In this document: one piece after another, positions 58,383-64,000 of the stretch | How positions within the stretch are numbered: position 1 is the first letter of the stretch | Layout: every line of letters starts with the position of its first letter | Assembly (NCBI RefSeq): GCF_019104725.1 | Contig: NZ_JAHRXF010000017.1 | Coordinates: 45,408-109,407, forward strand | Direction of reading: 5' to 3' | Source: Streptomyces corallincola | Lineage (GTDB): Bacteria; Actinomycetota; Actinomycetes; Streptomycetales; Streptomycetaceae | DNA length: 64,000 nt | Made by a program: the position numbers and the translations under genes | The notes under the pieces: generated by a model | What the model saw: the letters and a program-made list of their open reading frames with translations, nothing else | Database searches by the model: none | Told to the model about the DNA's origin: nothing

Positions 58383-59063
58383 GTGGCGGATCAGAGGTTG
58401 AGCGGGCAGGCGGGGCGCCGTCTGGTCAGTGAGTCCATTCGGCGGGCGCTGTCCAGGGGCGATCTGGTGCCCGGACAACGACTGGTCGAGCAGGAACTCT
58501 CCGACTCCCTCGGCGCCACTCGCGGCTGTGTCCGCGAGGCCCTCCAGGACCTCGCCGCCGAGGGACTGGTGGAGCTGGTACCGAACCGGGGCGCCCGGGT
58601 CCGCGTGGTCTCGGTCGAGGAGGCCGTACAGATCACCGAGTGCCGGGCCGCGCTCGAAGCGCTGTGCGCGCGGCGCGCCGCCACGCACGCCTCCGCCGCC
58701 GACCGGGCCGCCCTGCTCGCCATCGGCACCGCCATGCGCGAGGCGGTCGCGGGCGGCGATCTCAACACCTACTCCGCGCTCAACCGCCAACTGCACGCCA
58801 CCGTCGCCGAGATGAGCGGCCAGCAGGTCGCCTCCGGACTCCTGGACCGGCTCAAGGGGCAGATGGTCCGCTACCAGTTCCGGCTGGCCCTGCGCCCCGG
58901 CCGCCCCGCGCAGTCCCTCCCGCAGCACCTGGCGATCATCGACGCCGTGGTCTCCGGCTCCCCCGAGGCTGCGGAGGCGGCGGCCCGCGCCCATCTGGAC
59001 AGCGTCATCGAGGAGTTGCGGGCCCACGAGGAGCCGGGGGCGGAGCGGGCCGGGGCGTTCTGA
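58383..59063 (+). CDS. GntR-family (FCD) regulator of the oxalomesaconate operon
   Basis: A 226-residue FCD-type GntR protein. The winged helix (VSESIRRALSRGDLVPGQRL, then VEQELSDSLGATRGCVREAL) precedes a helical FCD domain with ALNRQLHATVAEMSGQQVAS and the conserved His of LPQHLAIIDAVV. Its likely ligand is a dicarboxylate intermediate. It is divergent from the tautomerase gene, with a matching palindrome over that operon's -35 box. GTG 58383 follows GGGAAGGGAAGGGG. A perfect hairpin follows the stop. Confidence 0.9.
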   Translation: MADQRLSGQAGRRLVSESIRRALSRGDLVPGQRLVEQELSDSLGATRGCVREALQDLAAEGLVELVPNRGARVRVVSVEEAVQITECRAALEALCARRAATHASAADRAALLAIGTAMREAVAGGDLNTYSALNRQLHATVAEMSGQQVASGLLDRLKGQMVRYQFRLALRPGRPAQSLPQHLAIIDAVVSGSPEAAEAAARAHLDSVIEELRAHEEPGAERAGAF

Positions 59064-59109
59064 CGGCACCGCGCCACCGCCGCGCGCGAGGACGGCCGCG
59101 GAACATGGC

Positions 59110-59143
59110 GCTGCCCCGCCGGGACGGACACCGGCGGGGCAGC
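59110..59143. terminator. Perfect 13-bp hairpin between convergent genes
   Basis: GCTGCCCCGCCGG and its complement enclose an 8-base loop, 46 bases after the GntR stop and 78 bases after the end of the minus-strand I36-like gene. Confidence 0.75.
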
Positions 59144-59221
59144 GAGTTCGGGTCGGGCCAGGCTCAACCAGCATTCCCTGTACGGCTGTTGGGGCGGGGC
59201 TGGCATGAGCCGTGCGTGCGG

Positions 59222-59692
59222 TCAGCTGATGAAGGAGTTGGGCGCGCAGGCGCTGCTGGCCACCCAGACGTGGGACTCGATGCGGTCGTTCATGGTGACG
59301 CCGTTGGTGAAGTGGTTGCGCCCCAGGTCGTCCACGTACTTCTCGCCCGGCTTGAGGCAGCCGTACGCCCTGTCGTCGTAGTTGGGCAGGTAGTAGAAGG
59401 CGACGACGTCCTTGCCGCCGACGAAGCCGCTGTTCATGACCGACGACGCCGTGTTGGCGTCGGAGCCCGTGAACGGGCCGGAACTGTCGCCCCAGTTGGG
59501 GTCGTTGCCCGCTGTGACGCCCAGCAGCGTGCCGGTGCAGTCGGTGCCGTCCCAGGCCCGGACGTTGCCGTCACGGCCGTGGGCGTTCCAGTTGGCGTTG
59601 CAGTTGGTACCGGCGTGGGCGGCGGTGGCGGGTACGGCTACGCCGAGGGCGGCGAGGCCGAGGGTGGCCAGTGAGACGGCCAACTTGCGCAT
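59222..59692 (-). CDS. Secreted beta/gamma-crystallin / I36-like protein (copy 1)
   Basis: A 156-residue exported protein with a Sec signal (MRKLAVSLATLGLAALGVAV, cleavage after AHA). The mature part is Trp/Tyr/Gly-rich with the NCNANWNAHGRDGNVRAW start, an SSVMNSGFVGGKDVVAFYYL centre and a CLKPGEKYVDDL end. The pattern suggests the crystallin-like fold used by peptidase-inhibitor I36 proteins, but no inhibitory site can be assigned. Four mature cysteines could form two disulfides. It is a tandem duplicate of the gene at 59879. ATG 59692. Confidence 0.78.
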   Translation of the reverse strand: MRKLAVSLATLGLAALGVAVPATAAHAGTNCNANWNAHGRDGNVRAWDGTDCTGTLLGVTAGNDPNWGDSSGPFTGSDANTASSVMNSGFVGGKDVVAFYYLPNYDDRAYGCLKPGEKYVDDLGRNHFTNGVTMNDRIESHVWVASSACAPNSFIS

Positions 59693-59878
59693 GACGGACT
59701 CCAGTTCTGCCTCTCGGAGGAGGCGTTGCGGTGATACGGAGGCGTGAAGGGGGGAGGGCGCGCGGAGGGGACCGGCCCCACGGACGCTGCGGGCCCGAGC
59801 GCCCGACCGTCCGGACGCCCCGATGCGTGAACGCGTGGACGCGTGGATGCGCCGGACGCCTATTACGGCGTAATAGCC

Positions 59879-60361
59879 CTAGCTGATGAACGAGTTGGGT
59901 GCGCAGGCGCTGGCCTGGACCCAGGCGTGCGACACGATGTTGTCGTTCATCCTGGCGCCGTTGGTGAAGTGGTTCCGGGTGAGGTCGTCCACGTACTTCT
60001 CGCCCGGCTTGAGGCAGCCGTAGGCGGTGTCGTTGTACTGGACGTGGTAGTAGAACGCGACGACGTCCTTGCCGCCGACGAAGCCGCTGTTCATGACGGA
60101 GGTGGCGGCGTCGCCGTCGCTGCCCTGGAAGGGACCGGACGCGTCCCACCAGTCGGGGTCGTTGCCCTGGGTGACGCCGAGGAGTTCGCCCTGGCAGTCG
60201 AGGTCGCGCCAGGCGCGGACGTTGCCGTCGCGGCCGTGGGCGTTCCAGTTGGCGTTGCAGCCGGGCCCGGCGTGCGCGGTGGCGGGCAGTGCGAGTCCGA
60301 GGGCGACGCATCCGAGGGAGGCGAGTCCGAGCGTGGTCAGGGAGAGGGTCAACTTGCGCAT
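59879..60361 (-). CDS. Secreted beta/gamma-crystallin / I36-like protein (copy 2)
   Basis: A 160-residue exported paralogue of the previous protein. The two share the NWNAHGRDGNVRAW opening, SSGPF/ASGPF, SVMNSGFVGGKDVVAFYY, YGCLKPGEKYVDDL and the terminal ACAPNSFIS, with most changes in the loop between. The signal peptide is longer (about 30 residues, cleavage after AHA). The order and 187-base spacing indicate a local duplication. ATG 60361 is the common family start; upstream residues in this frame are not conserved. Confidence 0.78.
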   Translation of the reverse strand: MRKLTLSLTTLGLASLGCVALGLALPATAHAGPGCNANWNAHGRDGNVRAWRDLDCQGELLGVTQGNDPDWWDASGPFQGSDGDAATSVMNSGFVGGKDVVAFYYHVQYNDTAYGCLKPGEKYVDDLTRNHFTNGARMNDNIVSHAWVQASACAPNSFIS

Positions 60362-60440
60362 GGCGAAGCCCCGTTCGGTGTGCGGTGTGCGGAGATGAGG
60401 AGAGTGGGTTCGGACGGCGGCCGGTGCGGTCCGGGGCGGC

Positions 60441-61415
60441 TCAGGTGCGGGCGGGCACCGTCTTCTCGGCGCGGGTGAGGGCGTCCTGCTTGATCCGCCG
60501 GTACAGGTCGAGTTGGGCGCCGTATTTTCCGGTGAGCTGATCGACGTAGTGGGCCTCGCGGCGCTCGCCGATCGTGCGGAGGTGGACGGAGCGGGCGCAG
60601 GTGGCGTCCGCGACGGCGAGACGGGTCTCGGCGGTGAAGCCTCGGGCCTCCTCGGCCGGTGTCCGCTCGGCGTCGTGTTCGCGGGTGGACTGCCGGGCGG
60701 CGGCCGGGTCCCGGTAGGGGTGCCCGGCACGTCTCATACAGGCCGACCAGGCGTGCACGGCGCGGGTGAACTCCCCGTCCTTCAGCAGCTTGTTGACGTA
60801 GAGCGGGCGGAGATTGCTGACGGTGGTGTCGGTACGGAACCAGCGCGCCGGGTCGCCGTAGAGCCGCTTCTCGGCCTCGCCGGTGCAGCCGCCGGACATC
60901 TTGGTGATGGTGCCGCCGGTGGGAGACATGGTCCGGAGTTGGGTGCTCCTGGTGCCGCCGTCCATCGCGGTGTCGAAGGCGCGCTGCCGGTCCGGTGAAA
61001 GGGCCTTGCGGTACGCGACGTTGGGGTTGGCGAGGCGGGCGCGGTCCTCCTGGGCCGTGATCCGGCTGCCGTAGCCGTAGGTGCGGGCCCAGTTGACGTC
61101 GTCCTGGACGTATCCGAGGGGGCGGCTCTCGGCGAGGCCGGGTCGTCGCTCGTCCTGGAAACGGAAGCCGTGGCGGCGCATGCACTGGGTGATCAGGTGC
61201 TGTTCGGCGTCGGAGACGCGGAGGTCCTCGGCCCAGGTGAGGTCGCGGCCGGAACCGGAGCCGGAATTGAAGCCGGTGGAGGCGCGTGCCGTGGCGGAGA
61301 CGTCGGCGCCCGTCGAGCAGGAGGTCAGCGCGGACACGGTGACGGCGGCGAGGCACAGTCCGGCGGCGGCCACGGCCACCGCCGGGCGGCGCGTGACGGC
61401 ATCGGTGCGCTTCAT
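60441..61415 (-). CDS. Actinobacterial lipoprotein, unknown function
   Basis: A 324-residue predicted lipoprotein (lipobox ALTSC, Cys near residue 33). The mature part is helical and charged, with repeated Cys-x-x-x-His/Arg elements (TQCMRRHGFRF, SACMRRAGHPY, ATCARSVHLR) and no recognisable catalytic motif. It resembles a group of Streptomyces lipoproteins of unknown role. ATG 61415 follows AGGGGAGGGAG. It sits upstream of, and on the same strand as, the two I36-like genes. Confidence 0.72.
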   Translation of the reverse strand: MKRTDAVTRRPAVAVAAAGLCLAAVTVSALTSCSTGADVSATARASTGFNSGSGSGRDLTWAEDLRVSDAEQHLITQCMRRHGFRFQDERRPGLAESRPLGYVQDDVNWARTYGYGSRITAQEDRARLANPNVAYRKALSPDRQRAFDTAMDGGTRSTQLRTMSPTGGTITKMSGGCTGEAEKRLYGDPARWFRTDTTVSNLRPLYVNKLLKDGEFTRAVHAWSACMRRAGHPYRDPAAARQSTREHDAERTPAEEARGFTAETRLAVADATCARSVHLRTIGERREAHYVDQLTGKYGAQLDLYRRIKQDALTRAEKTVPART

Positions 61416-61570
61416 GGGTCTCCCTCCCCTGGGGTGCGGTCCCAACAGGTCGCTGATTACGACACGTTGACGCTGTGGGAAGGGCGTTTGTATGACGCCG
61501 GACACGCGAATTCCTTGCCGTGGCCGGGGTCATACGGGGGGTGTGGTCGCGGCGGTCACTCAGGTGAGGG

Positions 61571-61630
61571 GGATGTCCGCCCGCATGTGTGTGCGCATGT
61601 GTGTGCCCATGTCCGCCCGCATGTCCGTCG
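61571..61630. repeat. CATGTGTGTGC/CATGTCCGCCCG repeats
   Basis: Two GCATGTGTGTGC-like units flanked by two GTCCGCCCGCATGT-like units form a short alternating repeat ahead of the small lipoprotein gene. Confidence 0.75.
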
Positions 61631-61741
61631 CCGCCTGCTTGGTGCTCCAATTCCTGCGGTATGTGGCCGAGTTCGGCCGATCACGGCGCCGGGTGCGTGG
61701 GGCGGGGGATGATGACCCCTCCGCACGATCCCAGGGGGGAC

Positions 61742-62338
61742 ATGAACACCCGTATCACCGCTGCCGCGTTGCTCGCGGTCGGCGCTTTCGCCGTCGTCGG
61801 CTGCTCCGGGCCGGGGCAGTCCGAGTCTGGCGGGGACAAGCCCGGTTCCGCACCGGCCGGGAGCGCATCCGTACCGGGCGAGGCAGCTTCCGCGTCCGCC
61901 GGGTCCACCGGCACCGCCGATCCGGACGGCTCCAACGGCTCCACCACGTCCGCCGGAAGCAGCAGCGGCACAGGTACCGGGGTGCCGAAAGCCGCCGCCT
62001 CGGCCGCCTCCAGCACCCCGGACAACGCCCGGCCCGCCGACGGCAAGGCGGCCCCCGGCCACTCGGCCGCGAAGGCGGCCGGTATCCCGCCCGAGCCCAG
62101 CGGCCCGAAGCGCGCGCGGCTGCTGCACGACCTCTCGGCCGTCAGCCCGAACATCGTGAAGTACGAGGACAAGGCCGTCGCGGCGGCCCGTAACCAGTGC
62201 TCGTCGATCAACGGGGGTGGTGCGCGCCTGGACCACACGGCCGCGCAGCGCTTCAGCTACAAGGACGTGAAGACGACCGAGGCGCAGGGCAGGCAGATCA
62301 ACCAGGCTTTGCGGTCGAGCGGGTTCTGCAAGGTCTGA
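61742..62338 (+). CDS. Ser/Gly/Ala-rich lipoprotein with C-terminal cysteine domain
   Basis: A 198-residue predicted lipoprotein (signal and lipobox FAVVGC, Cys21). Residues 22-115 are a low-complexity Ser/Ala/Gly/Pro-rich spacer, as in wall-spanning tethers. The last 75 residues form a compact domain (ARLLHDLSAVSPNIVKYEDK; AAARNQCSSINGG; QRFSYKDVKTTEAQGRQINQ) ending in CKV. The two late cysteines could pair. The function is unknown. ATG 61742 follows AGGGGGGAC. Confidence 0.78.
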   Translation: MNTRITAAALLAVGAFAVVGCSGPGQSESGGDKPGSAPAGSASVPGEAASASAGSTGTADPDGSNGSTTSAGSSSGTGTGVPKAAASAASSTPDNARPADGKAAPGHSAAKAAGIPPEPSGPKRARLLHDLSAVSPNIVKYEDKAVAAARNQCSSINGGGARLDHTAAQRFSYKDVKTTEAQGRQINQALRSSGFCKV

Positions 62339-62417
62339 CCGGGGTTCGACGGCAGGTGCCGTCGGCGGGGGGAGGCAGGAAGCAGCCCAGCTGCCGAGCG
62401 GCCCCGCGCCCACGGCA

Positions 62418-62459
62418 CAGGTCGTACGGAGCAGGTCGTACGGAGCAGGTCGTACGACT
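62418..62459. repeat. 14-bp tandem repeat CAGGTCGTACGGAG, three copies
   Basis: Two exact copies and a third ending GACT lie between the convergent lipoprotein and PiT-associated genes. Confidence 0.9.
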
Positions 62460-62463
62460 CGGG

Positions 62464-62736
62464 TCAGTGGAACTGCGGAACGATGAGGTAGATGCCGTAG
62501 ACGACCACCGCCGCGCACGCGAGGAAGCAGAGCGTGGCCTGCACTTGGCCGGAGAGGGACCGTGCCGTACCGGACGGTTCCGGTGAACTCGTCGTACTGG
62601 AAGTGGAGTTGTGGTCCCTCGCCTCTGCCGAGCGGGCGAGGCAGAGGACGCCGAGGGTGAAGACGGCGACCACGGCGACGGTGACGCCGATACTTACCGC
62701 GGTGACCTGTCCGAGGGCGTTCCAGTCGAGATGCAT
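62464..62736 (-). CDS. Small membrane protein paired with the PiT phosphate transporter
   Basis: A 90-residue protein with two membrane helices (VTAVSIGVTVAVVAVFTLGV at about 11-30 and TLCFLACAAVVVYGIYLIVP at about 68-87) joined by a Ser/Thr-rich loop. It follows the phosphate transporter gene by 14 bases on the same strand, an arrangement seen beside pit genes in Streptomyces. It may be an accessory subunit. No biochemical role is known. ATG 62736. Confidence 0.75.
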   Translation of the reverse strand: MHLDWNALGQVTAVSIGVTVAVVAVFTLGVLCLARSAEARDHNSTSSTTSSPEPSGTARSLSGQVQATLCFLACAAVVVYGIYLIVPQFH

Positions 62737-62750
62737 GACGGTCTCCGGGC

Positions 62751-63905
62751 TCAGACGGCGCTGCCGACGTCGGTCGGCGCGGGGGTGCGGACGCTGACTT
62801 CGTGGGTGTCGTTGACGTTCGTCGCGTCCACCGGGTTGCGGCGCGCTGCGAGCACGACGACCGTGGCCACGGCGAGCGCGACCAAGGCGATGACGGCCGT
62901 ACCGGTGTCGCCGCCGCGTTTGACGACGGCGGCCGAGAGTCCGCCGACGAGCGCGGCGGCGGGCAGGGTGATCAGCCAGGCGGCGGCCATCCGGCCCGCG
63001 ACACCCCAGCGGACCTCCGCGAGTCGTCGGCCGAGCCCGGCGCCGAGGATGCTGCCGGAGGCGACCTGGGTGGTGGACAGGGCGAAGCCGAGGTGGGCGG
63101 AGGTGAGGATGACCGTGGTGGACGCGGTTTCGGCGGCGAAACCCTGCGGGGACTGGATCTCGGTGAGGCCCTTGCCCATCGTGCGGATGATGCGCCAGCC
63201 GCCGATGTACGTACCGAGTCCGATGGCGAGGCCCGCCGCGGCGATCACCCACACGGGTGGCCCGGCCGCGTGCCCGAGGGCGCCCGCCGAGATGAGGGTG
63301 AGGGTGATGACGCCCATCGTCTTCTGTGCGTCGTTGGTGCCGTGCGCGAGGGAGACCAGCGAGGCCGAGGCGATCTGGCCGAGCCGGAAACCCCTGGTCA
63401 CGCCGCGTTCGTGGGCGTGGCGGGTGAGGCGGTAGGCGAGGTAGGTGGCGATCAGGGCGGCGGCGCCCGCGACGACCGGCGAGAGCACGGCCGGGATCAG
63501 TACCTTCTCCACGACCTTGTCCAGGTGTACGCCGTCCGCGCCCGCGCCCACCCACACGGCGCCGACGAGTCCGCCGAACAGCGCGTGCGAGGAGCTGGAC
63601 GGCAGCCCCGCGAGCCAGGTCACGAGGTTCCAGAGGATCGCCCCGACCAGCCCGGCGAAGATCATCGCCGGGGTGACGAGGGTGTCGTCCACGATGCCGC
63701 CGGAGATCGTCTTCGCCACCTCCGTGGACAGGAAGGCCCCGACGATGTTGAGCACACCGCTCACCAGAACCGCTGTCCGTGGCGTCAGCGCCCCCGTTGC
63801 GATGGACGTCGCCATCGCGTTCGCCGTGTCGTGGAATCCGTTGGTGAAGTCGAAAGCGAGCGCGGTGACGATGACGACCGCCACCAGGAAGGTGATGTGG
63901 TCCAT
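62751..63905 (-). CDS. pit: PiT-family low-affinity phosphate permease
   Basis: A 384-residue PiT permease with the duplicated family signature: FTNGFHDTANAMATSIATGA near the N-terminus and SLAHGTNDAQKTMGVITLTL in the second half, each with the GxxDxxN-type core (FHDTAN and HGTNDAQK). It imports metal-phosphate driven by protons. Around 10-11 helices are present. ATG 63905 begins at the conserved MDHITF; a longer frame from 63932 adds nine unlikely residues. It is transcribed with the small membrane protein. A very G-rich stretch lies just upstream. Confidence 0.93.
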   Translation of the reverse strand: MDHITFLVAVVIVTALAFDFTNGFHDTANAMATSIATGALTPRTAVLVSGVLNIVGAFLSTEVAKTISGGIVDDTLVTPAMIFAGLVGAILWNLVTWLAGLPSSSSHALFGGLVGAVWVGAGADGVHLDKVVEKVLIPAVLSPVVAGAAALIATYLAYRLTRHAHERGVTRGFRLGQIASASLVSLAHGTNDAQKTMGVITLTLISAGALGHAAGPPVWVIAAAGLAIGLGTYIGGWRIIRTMGKGLTEIQSPQGFAAETASTTVILTSAHLGFALSTTQVASGSILGAGLGRRLAEVRWGVAGRMAAAWLITLPAAALVGGLSAAVVKRGGDTGTAVIALVALAVATVVVLAARRNPVDATNVNDTHEVSVRTPAPTDVGSAV

Positions 63906-63929
63906 TCCTTGAGCAAAGCAAGTGCGGGT

Positions 63930-64000
63930 CAATGGCGGGCGGAAGAGGGGGGGCGGGGGGGTCGGAGGCTGGGGGGGGCGGGGGGCGGTGGGAGGTGGGG
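63930..64000. repeat. G-rich tract upstream of pit
   Basis: At least seven runs of three to eight G occur on the plus strand directly upstream of the minus-strand pit start, so the promoter region may form G-quadruplex structure. The tract reaches the window edge. Confidence 0.6.

Noticed and set aside
61571..61630. CRISPR-like alternation of short repeats
   Set aside because: Units are only 10-15 bases, lack uniform spacers and have no cas genes nearby.

Overview
The window looks like a Streptomyces (or close actinomycete) chromosome. It has very high GC, GTG/TTG starts, purine-rich ribosome binding sites, Tat-type signal peptides, a SapA-like spore-associated protein, and many one-component regulators (HxlR, IclR, GntR, LacI, TetR, MerR). 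I see no rRNA, tRNA or CRISPR array.

Bases 1-6600 are a worn accessory zone. It holds a 5'-damaged AlbA_2-type protein, an AT-richer MFS exporter preceded by a 30-codon coupled ORF, and remnants of IS5-, IS21- and IS982/IS4-type transposases. It also holds the stump of an Rhs polymorphic toxin whose SUKH immunity gene is still intact. Bases 6800-15100 are ordinary: SapA-like protein, divergent HxlR/DHA2 efflux pair, DinB protein, SDR, MMPL transporter with a UBP zinc finger protein.

Bases 15300-28400 carry a complete lower kynurenine (3-hydroxyanthranilate meta-cleavage) pathway. 3-Hydroxyanthranilate 3,4-dioxygenase, ACMS decarboxylase, 2-aminomuconate semialdehyde dehydrogenase, RidA-type deaminase, oxalocrotonate decarboxylase and oxopentenoate hydratase lie on the minus strand behind a divergent GntR gene. 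Aldolase and acylating acetaldehyde dehydrogenase lie on the plus strand behind a divergent IclR gene. The expected products are pyruvate and acetyl-CoA. A second aldehyde dehydrogenase, an aminoglycoside-phosphotransferase-like kinase and an AttH/CrtC-like protein sit in the same block with no obvious step. Then come a DHA2 efflux pump, a Tat-exported M20 amidohydrolase and a methyltransferase.

Bases 33100-40800 form a beta-glucoside locus: secreted glycoamylase/GH144-like protein, GH1 beta-glucosidase, two ABC permeases, solute-binding lipoprotein and a LacI regulator. LacI-type operators lie upstream of both the binding protein and the regulator. Bases 40900-51700 contain a GNAT enzyme, an MFS gene with one frameshift, a type II thioesterase, a Tat alpha/beta hydrolase, a SnoaL/CMD/TetR group behind a paired TetR-type operator, a large secreted glycosidase-like protein, a double-MerR regulator divergent from a small conserved gene, and a DJ-1/PfpI protein.

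Bases 51650-59100 hold a GlxA-type regulator pseudogene with two internal deletions and a lower gallate/protocatechuate-4,5 pathway: MFS permease, PDC hydrolase, CHA aldolase, oxalomesaconate hydratase and tautomerase. This block is divergent from a GntR gene across a well-formed promoter/operator. No ring-cleavage dioxygenase is present. Bases 59200-64000 carry two tandem secreted crystallin/I36-like proteins, two lipoproteins and a PiT phosphate transporter with its small membrane partner.

Two window-wide patterns stand out. Many intergenic gaps, and several protein tails, carry short tandem repeats of 7-21 bp, with a different unit at each locus. Several genes are inactivated by internal deletions rather than by stop codons.
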